This document shows, piece by piece, positions 51,645 through 60,438 of a DNA stretch of 64,000 nucleotides (positions are counted from its first letter, which is position 1; each line of letters starts with the position of its first letter). A model generated the notes under the pieces. That model was not told where the DNA came from, did not search any database, and saw only the letters and a list, made by a program, of their open reading frames with translations. This DNA comes from JAFAXA01 sp963777325. GTDB lineage: Bacteria > Pseudomonadota > Alphaproteobacteria > Acetobacterales > Acetobacteraceae. The translations under genes were made by a program, and so were the position numbers. Location of the stretch: the NCBI GenBank assembly GCA_963777325.1, contig CAVZQE010000004.1, positions 124,001-188,000 of the forward strand, read 5' to 3'.

Positions 51645-51788
51645 TCAGTGCGCCTTGAACGTGTCGTTCGGCAGGGTGCGCTCGACCGGGTGCTGGACCG
51701 GATGCGGCGGGAAGGTGCCGAGCCAGACCACCCCTATCCCGATCAGCAGCAAGCCGACGGCGACGACGATCAGGAAGATGCGGCTCAT
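51645..51788 (-). CDS. 47-residue single-pass membrane protein
   Basis: ATG 51788 begins MSRIFLIVVAVGLLLIGIGV, a single hydrophobic helix. It is followed by WLGTFPPHP and a short polar tail ending in TLPNDTFKAH before TGA. It sits between xerD (seven bases away) and the aroKB start. Similar tiny proteins are seen upstream of xerD in related bacteria, as I recall. The function is unknown. The hydrophobic N-terminus and the conserved-looking tail argue for a real gene. Confidence 0.7.
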   Translation of the reverse strand: MSRIFLIVVAVGLLLIGIGVVWLGTFPPHPVQHPVERTLPNDTFKAH

Positions 51789-51895
51789 ATCGGTGCTGTG
51801 CGGCCTTGTGGCAGGGCGGGTTGCGGCAAGCGGGGACCAGGGCGGCGGGGGGCCGCTTGGCCACGCTATCGGAGCGTGTGCTACCGTCCGGCGGC

Positions 51896-53575
51896 ATGAC
51901 GCGCAACACCGGCTTTCGCGATATCGTTCCGCTGCCCGGCAGCCTCGGCGGCCGCAGCGTCGTGCTGATCGGCCTGATGGGCGCGGGCAAGACCTCGATC
52001 GGCCGCCGCCTGGCCGGCAGGCTCGGCCTGCCGTTCCGCGACGCCGACACCGAGATCGAGCAGGCGGCCGGCTGCACCGTGTCCGAGCTGTTCGAGCGCT
52101 ACGGCGAAGGGGAGTTCCGGGCGGGCGAACGTCGCGTCATCCGGCGGCTGCTGTCCGGGGAGCCGGTCGTGCTCGCGACCGGCGGCGGCGCGTATATGGA
52201 CGCATCGACCCGTGCCGCAATCCGGGAGGAGGGCATCTCGGTCTGGCTTCGCTGCACGGTGCCGACGCTCGTGCGCCGCACGGCCGGCCGCACGCACCGG
52301 CCGCTGCTGAACAGCGGCGATCCGTCCGAGATCCTGGAGCGGCTGCAGCGCGCGCGCTACCCGGTCTACGCCGAAGCCGACATCGTGGTCGATTGCGGCG
52401 AGGAGACGCCGGACGTGACCACGGCGCGCGTGCTGGCGGCGCTCGCCGGCTGGGAGCGTCCGCGCCGGCTCTCCGTCGCGCTGTCGAGCACCGCCTATGA
52501 CGTGGTGATCGGGGACGGGCTGATCGCGCGGGCGGGCGCGCACCTCGCGCCGGTACTGCCGCAGAAGCGCGCCGTGGTCGTGACCGACGAGACGGTCGCG
52601 CCCCTGCATCTCGCGACGCTGCTCGATGGCTTGCGGGAAACCGGGATCGCCGCGCGCGAGATCGTGGTGCCGGCCGGGGAAAGCTCGAAGAACCTCGCGA
52701 CCTACGGGCAGGTCGTGGACCGGCTGCTCGCTTACGGCGTCGAGCGGCGCACGGCGGTGATCGCGCTCGGCGGCGGCGTCGTCGGCGACCTCGCCGGATT
52801 TGCCGCCGCCACCACGTTGCGCGGCCTGCCGTTCGTGCAGGTGCCGACGACGCTGTTGGCGCAGGTCGATTCGAGCGTCGGCGGCAAGACCGGCATCAAC
52901 ACCGGCCACGGCAAGAACCTGCTCGGAGCCTTCCACCAGCCGAGGGCGGTGCTGGCCGACACCGGCGCGCTCGCGACCTTGCCAAGCCGCGAGTTGCGGG
53001 CGGGCTACGCGGAGATCGTGAAGGCCGGGCTGATCGGCGACGCGAGGCTGTTCGCCTGGTGCGAGGAGAACGCCGCCGCGATCCTGCACGGCGACCCGCG
53101 CCCGCAGGCCGAGGCGGTGATGCGGGCCTGCGCCTTCAAGGCCTCCGTCGTTGGGCGCGACGAGCGCGAGGAGACCCCGAACGACGGGCGGGCGCTGCTC
53201 AATCTCGGCCACACCTTCGCGCACGCGCTGGAGGCCGAATACGGCTATGGCGGCGGCATTCTGCATGGCGAGGCGGTGGCGGTGGGCCTCGGCCTCGCCT
53301 TTCGCCTCTCGGCTCGTCTCGGACTGTGCTCCGACGCGGAGGCGGAGCGGGTCGTTGCGCATCTGGCCGAGAGCGGCCTGCCCTCGGAACTGCGGATGCT
53401 CAACCGGCGGTTCTCGGCGGCGGGACTGACCGGGCACATGGCGCGGGACAAGAAGATGCGTGACGGCGTGCTGCAATTCGTGCTGGTGCGCGGCATCGGC
53501 CAGGCCTTCACCTCCGGCGACGTGCCGGAAGACGCCGTTTCCGGCCTGCTGCGGGACGAGGGATGCGGACCCTGA
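51896..53575 (+). CDS. aroKB: Bifunctional shikimate kinase / 3-dehydroquinate synthase
   Basis: This is a 559-residue fusion. Residues 1-180 are shikimate kinase (GLMGAGKTSIGRRLA P-loop, DADTEIEQAAG, ATGGGAYMD), making shikimate-3-phosphate. Residues 190-559 are 3-dehydroquinate synthase (AGESSKNLATYGQVVDRLLA, GGGVVGDLAGFAAATTLRG, QVDSSVGGKTGIN, LGHTFAHALEAEYGYGGGIL). Start ATG 51896 precedes the kinase body. The open frame upstream to 51806 is not conserved. The fusion is characteristic of this group of alphaproteobacteria. Both halves look active. Confidence 0.95.
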   Translation: MTRNTGFRDIVPLPGSLGGRSVVLIGLMGAGKTSIGRRLAGRLGLPFRDADTEIEQAAGCTVSELFERYGEGEFRAGERRVIRRLLSGEPVVLATGGGAYMDASTRAAIREEGISVWLRCTVPTLVRRTAGRTHRPLLNSGDPSEILERLQRARYPVYAEADIVVDCGEETPDVTTARVLAALAGWERPRRLSVALSSTAYDVVIGDGLIARAGAHLAPVLPQKRAVVVTDETVAPLHLATLLDGLRETGIAAREIVVPAGESSKNLATYGQVVDRLLAYGVERRTAVIALGGGVVGDLAGFAAATTLRGLPFVQVPTTLLAQVDSSVGGKTGINTGHGKNLLGAFHQPRAVLADTGALATLPSRELRAGYAEIVKAGLIGDARLFAWCEENAAAILHGDPRPQAEAVMRACAFKASVVGRDEREETPNDGRALLNLGHTFAHALEAEYGYGGGILHGEAVAVGLGLAFRLSARLGLCSDAEAERVVAHLAESGLPSELRMLNRRFSAAGLTGHMARDKKMRDGVLQFVLVRGIGQAFTSGDVPEDAVSGLLRDEGCGP

Positions 53576-53597
53576 TCCGCGCCGGAGAGAGACGATC

Positions 53598-54164
53598 ATG
53601 CCCCTGAGCGAGCCCGCCGAGCGCGAGGAATTGCACGCGCGCGACATCGCGATCCGGGGCTATGCCCGCAGCGACGGCCTGATCGACGTTGAGGCGCACA
53701 TGACCGACACCAAGACCTACGCCTTCGCCAACCGTGACCGGGGCACGATCTCGCCCGGCGAACCATTGCACGGCATGTGGCTGCGGATGACGGTCGATCC
53801 CTCGCTCCGCATCACCGCCTGCGAGGCCAGCATGGAATACACGCCTTACGCGATCTGTCCGGGCGCCGCGCCCAATTTCGCGCGGCTCGCCGGATTGAGC
53901 ATCAAGCCCGGCTTCCTGCGGGAAGCGGGCCTCCGGGTCGGCGGCGCGCAGGGCTGCACGCATCTGCGCGAGCTGCTGCAACAGGTCGCGACCGTCGCCT
54001 TCCAGACCCTGCACTCGGTGCGCACCCGCGACACCGACGCCGATACCGCGCCCAAGGGCACGGCCGCGCTGATGAACACGTGCCACGCCTACGCTACCGA
54101 CGGCCCGCTGGTCCGGGAACGCTGGCCCGATCACTACACCGGGCCCGGGCCAGCGGCACCCTGA
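53598..54164 (+). CDS. DUF2889 family protein
   Basis: This 188-residue protein starts at ATG 53598 with GGAGAGA upstream, 22 bases after aroKB. The pattern RDIAIRGYARSDGLIDVEAH, LHGMWLRMTVDPSLRITACE and GCTHLRELLQ is that of DUF2889, which has no known activity. It has no signal or membrane segment and is likely cytoplasmic. Conserved Asp, His and Cys (GAQGCTHLRE) hint at a metal or hydrolase site. It is probably transcribed with aroKB. Confidence 0.8.
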   Translation: MPLSEPAEREELHARDIAIRGYARSDGLIDVEAHMTDTKTYAFANRDRGTISPGEPLHGMWLRMTVDPSLRITACEASMEYTPYAICPGAAPNFARLAGLSIKPGFLREAGLRVGGAQGCTHLRELLQQVATVAFQTLHSVRTRDTDADTAPKGTAALMNTCHAYATDGPLVRERWPDHYTGPGPAAP

Positions 54165-54170
54165 TCTGTC

Positions 54171-54467
54171 TCAGGCGGCGCAGGCGGCGAGCGGGACCGC
54201 GCGGGCGGCGAGCGCGCCGTGACCGGCCTGGGCGTGGCCCTCTTCCGTGGCCGCGTCGCGGAAGTACTGCAGGACATGGACGCGGACGGCGCTGGTACGA
54301 CCGCCGGCATGCCCCTCCTGCTCGATGCGCCGGATCAGCTCTCCCATGCCGATCTGCTCGCGGCGGCAAATCTCCTGCAACGCCTCCCAGATTTCCGGCT
54401 CGAACCGCATGCTGGTGCGACCCCGACCGGCGACGACGTTGCGATTGATCAGCCTGCTTCCGCTCAT
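54171..54467 (-). CDS. Ribbon-helix-helix DNA-binding protein
   Basis: This 98-residue protein starts at ATG 54467 with GGAGAGAG upstream. It has an RHH_4-type fold: GRTSMRFEPEIWEALQEICR and IGMGELIRRIE, then SAVRVHVLQYFRDAATEEGH. The basic N-terminus contacts DNA and dimerisation follows. The C-terminus is Ala-rich. It converges with DUF2889 (stops six bases apart). It may regulate nearby genes but the target is unknown. Confidence 0.75.
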   Translation of the reverse strand: MSGSRLINRNVVAGRGRTSMRFEPEIWEALQEICRREQIGMGELIRRIEQEGHAGGRTSAVRVHVLQYFRDAATEEGHAQAGHGALAARAVPLAACAA

Positions 54468-54534
54468 AGCTCTCTCCAACCTGAAGTTGAATTAAGCTAA
54501 GACAGCATCGTTAATGAGACGCTTACCCCGGCAT

Positions 54535-54999
54535 TCAGATCGGCAGCGGAGCGGCCTTCACCTGCTCCATCGCGAAGCGGCTGGTGACATTGCGCAACGG
54601 CAGGGCCGCGATCAGCCGGCGGTAGAACGCGTCGTAGTCGGCGATATCGGCCACCACGACGTGCAGCAGATAGTCCACGTCGCCGCTCATCCGCCAGGCG
54701 TCGATCACCTCCGGCATGCCGGCGAGGACGGAAGCGAACCGCGCCAGCCAGTCGGCCGAATGATCCGCCGTCTCGACCGCCACGAACACGGAGACGCCCA
54801 AGCCGACCTTGCCCGCGTCCAGCAGCGCGACCCGGGCGCGGATGATGCCCGCCTCTTCCAGGCGGCGGATGCGCTTCCAGCAGGGCGTCGGCGTGAGACC
54901 GACCTCGGCCGCGATCTCGGCCAGCGACAAGGTCGCGTCTCGGCTGAGCAGGCGAAGGATAGCGCGGTCGAGCCGGTCCAGTTCCTTAGACGCGGCCAT
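54535..54999 (-). CDS. Lrp/AsnC family transcriptional regulator
   Basis: This 154-residue protein has an N-terminal winged helix-turn-helix (LDRAILRLLSRDATLSLAEI, EVGLTPTPCWKRIRRLEEAG) and the RAM ligand-binding domain (about 65-150, GVSVFVAVETADHSADWLAR). These bind amino acids and control metabolic genes. The length is normal. It is 39 bases downstream of the acyltransferase and 67 upstream of the RHH gene, all on minus. The regulon is unknown. Confidence 0.92.
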   Translation of the reverse strand: MAASKELDRLDRAILRLLSRDATLSLAEIAAEVGLTPTPCWKRIRRLEEAGIIRARVALLDAGKVGLGVSVFVAVETADHSADWLARFASVLAGMPEVIDAWRMSGDVDYLLHVVVADIADYDAFYRRLIAALPLRNVTSRFAMEQVKAAPLPI

Positions 55000-55038
55000 G
55001 CGGGCGTGCTCTCCTCCGCTTGATCGGGCGAATTTTGC

Positions 55039-56208
55039 TTAGGCTGCCGGCCGGCCGCCTGTCCAGGCAAGTTCCGGCTCCGGAGCTGCGGGCGCGCAGG
55101 TTGTCCTCGCCCTCTCCGGCGCGGCGAGCCACCGGCCCAGCCGCATGCAGGGCGCTTCGGCCAGGCGATGGACGCACTCCGCCGCCACCAGCGAGAGCAG
55201 CAGGACGGCCCCGAGGAGGAGCCTGCGGTCCGCCCCCGCGCCCAGCCGGAGCACCAGCGCCAGCACCAGCAGATGGCAGAGATAGAGGCTGAACGACACC
55301 CGCCCGAGCCACCGCAGCGGCGTGCAGCCCAGTAGCCGCGCGGGCCGGCCGCCGGCGACAACCAGCGCCAGCAGCAGGGTCGCGGCGAGGCCGACCTCGG
55401 CGTCCGGCAGCAGCTCGAACTTGAACGGCACGATCAGCCCGGCGATCGCGGCGGTCCAGGCGAGCGCGAGCCCGGGCGCACCCGCCTTCGCCGCCAGCGC
55501 GGGAATGGCCGCCCGGTTTCGCGCCAGCAGTAGGCCCGCGACGAAGAACGCCACGAAATAGGCCGTCGCCCCGAACGAGGCCGCCGTGCCCGCGCCGTTG
55601 AAGGGCAGGCAGGCGGGCGCGTCGCAGCCGCTCCAGCGCTGGCCGAACGCGAACAGCGCCATCGAACCGAGCGCGACGGCGAGCGGCGTGCGGGACGCCG
55701 CGAGCAGCAGCAGCGGGAACACGACCGAGAGCCGGATTTCGTGCACCAGGCTCCACGCCACCCGGTCGAGCGTCAAATCGACCCCGACCACGGGCATCAG
55801 CAGATGCCGCGCGATCAGGCCGGCGCTCACCGGCGCGCTCCACAGGCGCCCCGCCCAGCCTTGCTCGGCGACGGCGAGCGACCCGGTGGCGGCCGCCGCG
55901 CAAGCGGCCAGCAGCACCATGGCCGCATAGGGTAGATAGATGCGGCAGAGGCGGCGAAGGACGAAACGGATGCTCTCGCCCGGTCCGAGCGGCCTTCCCT
56001 CCAGGGAGACCGCGAGCACGAACCCGCTGAGCACGAAGAACAGGATGACCGGTGCGCGCCCGTTCACGAAAAGATGCAGCGGCGTGTAGCGCGAAAGTGT
56101 AGTCCATCGTCCGGGCGGGATCGGCAGCAGGCCGGACAGCACGCAGTGATGCGTGAGGACCGCGAAGGCGGCGACGCCGCGCACGGCGTCCAGAGCGGGG
56201 TATCGCAT
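55039..56208 (-). CDS. Acyltransferase 3 family membrane protein
   Basis: This 389-residue protein has about ten hydrophobic segments. ATG 56208 is chosen because it precedes the conserved LDAVRGVAAFAVLTHHCVL motif (catalytic His in this family). The second motif, PVILFFVLSGFVLAVSLEG, is also typical. It transfers acyl groups to sugars or lipids at the inner membrane, for example LPS or exopolysaccharide O-acetylation. The substrate is unknown. There are no neighbouring glycan genes. Confidence 0.88.
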   Translation of the reverse strand: MRYPALDAVRGVAAFAVLTHHCVLSGLLPIPPGRWTTLSRYTPLHLFVNGRAPVILFFVLSGFVLAVSLEGRPLGPGESIRFVLRRLCRIYLPYAAMVLLAACAAAATGSLAVAEQGWAGRLWSAPVSAGLIARHLLMPVVGVDLTLDRVAWSLVHEIRLSVVFPLLLLAASRTPLAVALGSMALFAFGQRWSGCDAPACLPFNGAGTAASFGATAYFVAFFVAGLLLARNRAAIPALAAKAGAPGLALAWTAAIAGLIVPFKFELLPDAEVGLAATLLLALVVAGGRPARLLGCTPLRWLGRVSFSLYLCHLLVLALVLRLGAGADRRLLLGAVLLLSLVAAECVHRLAEAPCMRLGRWLAAPERARTTCAPAAPEPELAWTGGRPAA

Positions 56209-56264
56209 GCCGGACCGATCCCGTTGACCGGCCCCGACCATGCTCCCCGGCGCTTGCCGGCGGG

Positions 56265-56591
56265 TTAAAGTCCCGACGCCTGCTCCCGCTCCTGCTCCTC
56301 GGGGGTGCGCAGCACGAGCGACAGCGCGTGCAGACCGCCCTCGAACTCGGCGGCGATCGCCTCGTTTGCCGCCCGGTGCCGGGCCACCCGGCCGAGGCCC
56401 CGGAACGCGTCCGAAACCACCAGCACCGTGTAGTGAGTCTCGCCGCCCGGCCGCGCCCCGGCGTGGCCTGCATGGCGCGCGCTGTCATCCTCGACCGCGA
56501 GCGCCACGGGCCGGAACCGCGCCGTCAGCAGCCGGATCAGCCGGTCCCGCCGCGTTCCCCCGTTGATCCCTTCAAGCCCCGCCGATGTCAT
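56265..56591 (-). CDS. bolA: BolA family protein
   Basis: This 108-residue protein starts at ATG 56591 (MTSAGLEG). The BolA core shows RPVALAVEDDSARHAGHAGA, ETHYTVLVVSDAF, and VARHRAANEAIAAEFEGGLH with the invariant His. These pair with monothiol glutaredoxins in iron-sulfur cluster handling and affect cell shape. It is divergent from the J-domain gene, with which it is conserved in order bolA - J-protein - cobS - cobT. Confidence 0.9.
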   Translation of the reverse strand: MTSAGLEGINGGTRRDRLIRLLTARFRPVALAVEDDSARHAGHAGARPGGETHYTVLVVSDAFRGLGRVARHRAANEAIAAEFEGGLHALSLVLRTPEEQEREQASGL

Positions 56592-56671
56592 ACCCGTCCG
56601 TCTCCCCGCTGGCTCCCCAATGGCGCGGAGGCGGTTGCCAACCGCTCCGGCGCGACGCACATAGCACCATC

Positions 56672-57268
56672 ATGACCCGACGCTCCACGCGACCCCGGGC
56701 CTATGCGCCCGACCCGGCCGCGCCGGGCCGGCCCTGCGACATGCCCGGATGCTGCGCCGCCGGCGAATACCGGGCGCCGAAGTCCCGCACCACGCTGAAC
56801 GACTATTGGTGGTTCTGTCTCGAGCATGTTCGCGCCTACAACGCCGCCTGGGATTTCTACAAGGGCATGACGCCCGGCGAAATCGAGGCGCAGACCCGGC
56901 TGGACACGGGCTGGCAGCGCCCGACTTGGCCGCTCGGGCGGATCGGGCGGAGCGCCTGGGAGGAGGAGGCGATCCAAGACCCGCTGCACGTGCTCGCCGC
57001 TGGCCGGGTGCGCCGGGGATCGCACGCCGGGCCTGCCGAACGCGCCCCGCATGAGCTCATCGAGCCGCTGGCGACCCTCGGCCTGACCTGGCCGACGACG
57101 CTGACCGCGGTGAAGACCCGCTACAAGGAACTGGCGAAGATCCATCATCCGGACGCGAATGGGGGCGACCGGGCGGCGGAAGAACGGCTAAAGACGATCA
57201 ATCTCGCCTATGCGGCGCTGCGCTCGAGGCTCGTCGCCGACCAGCCGCCGGTGGCCGCCGCCGGCTGA
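56672..57268 (+). CDS. J-domain (DnaJ-like) protein
   Basis: This is a 198-residue protein. ATG 56672 is preferred to 56585, which overlaps bolA. A Cys-containing region near the start (CDMPGCCAAGEYRAP, then WWFCLEHV) may bind zinc. The J domain is at the C-terminus (about 135-190), with HPD in KIHHPDANGGDRAAEERLK. It would recruit an Hsp70 partner (DnaK or relative). It precedes cobS by 79 bases on the same strand, an arrangement shared with many alphaproteobacteria; any link to chelatase assembly is inference. Confidence 0.88.
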   Translation: MTRRSTRPRAYAPDPAAPGRPCDMPGCCAAGEYRAPKSRTTLNDYWWFCLEHVRAYNAAWDFYKGMTPGEIEAQTRLDTGWQRPTWPLGRIGRSAWEEEAIQDPLHVLAAGRVRRGSHAGPAERAPHELIEPLATLGLTWPTTLTAVKTRYKELAKIHHPDANGGDRAAEERLKTINLAYAALRSRLVADQPPVAAAG

Positions 57269-57347
57269 TGGGCGCTTCCATCGCGCGGGATCGGCCGTAT
57301 GTGATGGCGCGGACCCGCATTGGACTGCACTGATAGGACTCTGGCCG

Positions 57348-58355
57348 ATGAACAAGATCGCCGCGATCTCCGAAATCCGCCCCACCTCCGCGATCAGCGT
57401 GCCCGACACGATTGTCAGCGCGCGCGAGACGTTCGGCGTCGAGACCGACATGCAGGTGCCGGCCTTCACCGTGCGGACGGAGCACGTTCCGGACGTGGAC
57501 GACGCCTATCGCTTCGATCGCGAGACCACGCTCGCGATCCTCGCGGGCTTCGCGTTCAACCGACGCGTCATGATCCAGGGCTATCACGGCACCGGCAAGT
57601 CGACGCATATCGAGCAGGTGGCGGCTCGGCTGAACTGGCCCTGCATCCGGGTCAACCTTGACAGCCACATCAGCCGCATCGACCTGATCGGCAAGGATGC
57701 GATCGTGCTGAAGGACGGCAAGCAGGTCACGGAGTTCCGCGAGGGCATCCTGCCCTGGGCCTTGCAGCACGCCTGCGCGCTCGTGTTCGACGAATACGAC
57801 GCGGGCCGCCCCGACGTGATGTTCGTCATCCAGCGGGTGCTGGAGGTGGAGGGTAAGCTCACCCTGCTCGACCAGAACCGCGTCATCCGGCCGCATCCGT
57901 TCTTCCGCCTGTTCTCCACCTCGAACACGGTGGGCCTGGGCGACACGACCGGCCTCTATCACGGCACCCAGCAGATCAATCAGGGCCAGATGGATCGCTG
58001 GAACATCGTCGCCACGCTGAACTACCTGCCGCACGCGCAGGAGACGGCGATCGTGTTCGCGAAGATGGGGCTCGACTCCAAGGACGCGGCCACGAGGAAG
58101 CGCGTGGAAAGCATGGTGGCGCTCGCCGACCTGACGCGGGCCGGGTTCGTCAACGGCGACATCTCGACGGTCATGTCGCCGCGCACCGTCATCACCTGGG
58201 CCGAGAACGCCCGCATCTTCGGCGATGTCGGCTTCGCCTTCAGGATGACGTTCCTGAACAAATGCGACGAGGCGGAGCGCTCGACCGTCGCCGAGTATTA
58301 CCAGCGCTGCTTTAACGAGGAAGTGCCGACCGGGGCGCTGCACCGCAAGCAGTGA
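57348..58355 (+). CDS. cobS: Cobaltochelatase subunit CobS
   Basis: This 335-residue AAA+ ATPase, with CobT and CobN, inserts cobalt into hydrogenobyrinic acid a,c-diamide in the aerobic cobalamin pathway. Walker A is MIQGYHGTGKSTHIEQVA (residues about 78-87), Walker B is CALVFDEYDAGRPDVM, and sensor FRLFSTSNTVGLGD follows. ATG 57348 is the correct start: it precedes MNKIAAISEI. Its stop overlaps cobT (GTGA). CobN is not in the window. Confidence 0.95.
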   Translation: MNKIAAISEIRPTSAISVPDTIVSARETFGVETDMQVPAFTVRTEHVPDVDDAYRFDRETTLAILAGFAFNRRVMIQGYHGTGKSTHIEQVAARLNWPCIRVNLDSHISRIDLIGKDAIVLKDGKQVTEFREGILPWALQHACALVFDEYDAGRPDVMFVIQRVLEVEGKLTLLDQNRVIRPHPFFRLFSTSNTVGLGDTTGLYHGTQQINQGQMDRWNIVATLNYLPHAQETAIVFAKMGLDSKDAATRKRVESMVALADLTRAGFVNGDISTVMSPRTVITWAENARIFGDVGFAFRMTFLNKCDEAERSTVAEYYQRCFNEEVPTGALHRKQ

Positions 58356-60229
58356 GCGGCAGCAAGGACAACAGCCGCACGGAGGAGTTCAAGCGCGCGA
58401 CGGCCGCCGTCCTGCGCTCGATGGCCGAGACGCCGGACGTGCAGGTTGCCTTCCAGCCCGGACAGTCGGGCGTCGCCGGCAAGCGGGCGCGGCTGCCGCT
58501 GCCGACGCGCGCCCTGCCCGCGCCCGAGATGGCGAAGCTGCGGGGCGCGGCCGACGCGATTGCGCTCCGGCTCCGGCACCATGACGACGCGGTGCATGCC
58601 GCCCGCAGCCCAATCCAGCGCGAGGCCCGCGACGTATACGACGCGCTGGAACAGACGCGGGTCGAGGTGGTGGGCGCCCGGCACATGGCCGGGGTGGACG
58701 CCAATCTGCGCGCCCGCCTGACCGACGAGTGCGAGGCCGAGGGCTACGACCGCATGACGCGGCGCGACCAGCTGCCGGTCGCGGCCGCGCTCTCCTTGCT
58801 GGCGCGGGAGCAGATGTCCGGGCTGCCCTCCCCCACCGCCGCGCGCCGCATTCTCGACATGTGGCGCGGCGCGATCGGGAGCCGGGCGGCGGCGGCGCTG
58901 GCGGAACTCGGCACCACGCAATCGGATCAGGACGCGTTCGCCCGGGCCGCCCGCAAGCTGCTGGCGGAGCTGGAGCTGGCCGAGGCGGAAACGGAGGCCG
59001 AATCCGAGGAGAGCGGCGAGGACGAGCAGGGCGGCGAGCAGTCCGGCGCGCAGGACAATACGCAGGAGGGCGAAAGCCAGACGCAGTCCGAACAGGACGC
59101 GATGCTGGGCGCGCAGCCCGAGCAGATGGCGGGCGACGCGGCCGAGGAGCAGCAATCGGACGTCTCCGAAAACGAGGACGAGGTTTCGGCCGAGGGCGAG
59201 GACCGCCCCGGCGGCCCGCAGGCCAGGCGCGACCGTCCGGGGGAGGAGGAGCATGGCGGCTACCGAGCCTATGCGCGCGCCTTCGACGAGGAGATAGCGG
59301 CCGAGGATCTGTGCGACCCGGACGAGCTGAGCCGGCTGCGGCAGCAACTCGACCAGCAATTGCAGCATCTTCAGGGCGTCATCTCCAAGCTCGCCAACCG
59401 CCTGCAGCGCCGCCTGCTCGCGCAGCAGACCCGCGCCTGGGAGTTCGACCTCGAGGAAGGCCTGCTCGACGCCGGCCGGCTGTCGCGGGTGGTGGTCAAC
59501 CCGCTGCAGGCGCTCTCCTACAAGCGCGAGCGGGACACCGATTTCCGCGACACCGTGGTCACGCTGCTGATCGACAATTCGGGCTCGATGCGCGGCCGTC
59601 CGATCACGGTCGCCGCGATGTGCGGCGACATCCTCGCCCGCACCCTGGAGCGCTGCGCGGTCAAGGTGGAGGTGCTCGGCTTCACGACCCGCGCCTGGAA
59701 GGGCGGTCAGAGCCGCGAGCGCTGGGTGCAGGAGGGCAAGCCGCGCAATCCGGGCCGCCTCAACGATCTGCGCCACATCGTCTACAAGGCGGCCGACGCG
59801 CCCTGGCGGCGGGCGCGGAAGAATCTCGGACTGATGCTGCGCGAGGGGCTGCTGAAGGAGAATATCGACGGGGAGGCGCTGCTCTGGGCCTACCGCCGCC
59901 TGCTGTCCCGGGCGGAGCACCGACGCATCCTGATGGTCATCAGCGACGGCGCCCCGGTGGATGATTCGACGCTCTCGGTGAACCCGGGCAACTATCTCGA
60001 ACGCCATCTGCGGGATGTGATCCGCGACATCGAGAGCCGCGACCTCGTGGAGCTGATCGCGATCGGCATCGGCCACGACGTCACGCGCTATTACCGGCGC
60101 GCGGTCACGATCGTCGACGCGGAGGAACTCGGCGGCACGATGATGCGCAAACTGACCGAGTTGTTCGACGAGGACGCCGACGAGGCATGGCGTCGCGCCT
60201 CCGTGGAGCGCGCGCCGTTGGTCATTTAG
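58352..60229 (+). CDS. cobT: Cobaltochelatase subunit CobT
   Basis: This 625-residue protein starts at GTG 58352. The N-terminal region (1-190) is basic. A strongly acidic Glu/Gln/Ser-rich linker lies at about 205-300 (EAETEAESEESGEDEQGGEQ). The C-terminal vWA domain holds the MIDAS sequence LLIDNSGSMRG (near 408) and ISDGAPVDDSTL. It bridges CobS and CobN. The overlap with cobS shows translational coupling. It is normal in length and motifs. Confidence 0.95.
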   Translation: MSGSKDNSRTEEFKRATAAVLRSMAETPDVQVAFQPGQSGVAGKRARLPLPTRALPAPEMAKLRGAADAIALRLRHHDDAVHAARSPIQREARDVYDALEQTRVEVVGARHMAGVDANLRARLTDECEAEGYDRMTRRDQLPVAAALSLLAREQMSGLPSPTAARRILDMWRGAIGSRAAAALAELGTTQSDQDAFARAARKLLAELELAEAETEAESEESGEDEQGGEQSGAQDNTQEGESQTQSEQDAMLGAQPEQMAGDAAEEQQSDVSENEDEVSAEGEDRPGGPQARRDRPGEEEHGGYRAYARAFDEEIAAEDLCDPDELSRLRQQLDQQLQHLQGVISKLANRLQRRLLAQQTRAWEFDLEEGLLDAGRLSRVVVNPLQALSYKRERDTDFRDTVVTLLIDNSGSMRGRPITVAAMCGDILARTLERCAVKVEVLGFTTRAWKGGQSRERWVQEGKPRNPGRLNDLRHIVYKAADAPWRRARKNLGLMLREGLLKENIDGEALLWAYRRLLSRAEHRRILMVISDGAPVDDSTLSVNPGNYLERHLRDVIRDIESRDLVELIAIGIGHDVTRYYRRAVTIVDAEELGGTMMRKLTELFDEDADEAWRRASVERAPLVI

Positions 60230-60438
60230 CCAGCTGCGGCGGACCCGAAGTTCACCGGAGAAAGCCAGTCCAAGCCGCTGTGAGGCGCGTCGCGGTGGTG
60301 GTCTGGTCCAGAGTTCCGGGGGCCGCCGGTGCATGGCCGCCCGACGCGCGACGGTTCATGGCAACACAACCGCCTGTTGCCGGCCTATCGCCCTCGTGCC
60401 AAACTCATGCGAAAGGAAACGGCAAGAAAGGGATCGCT

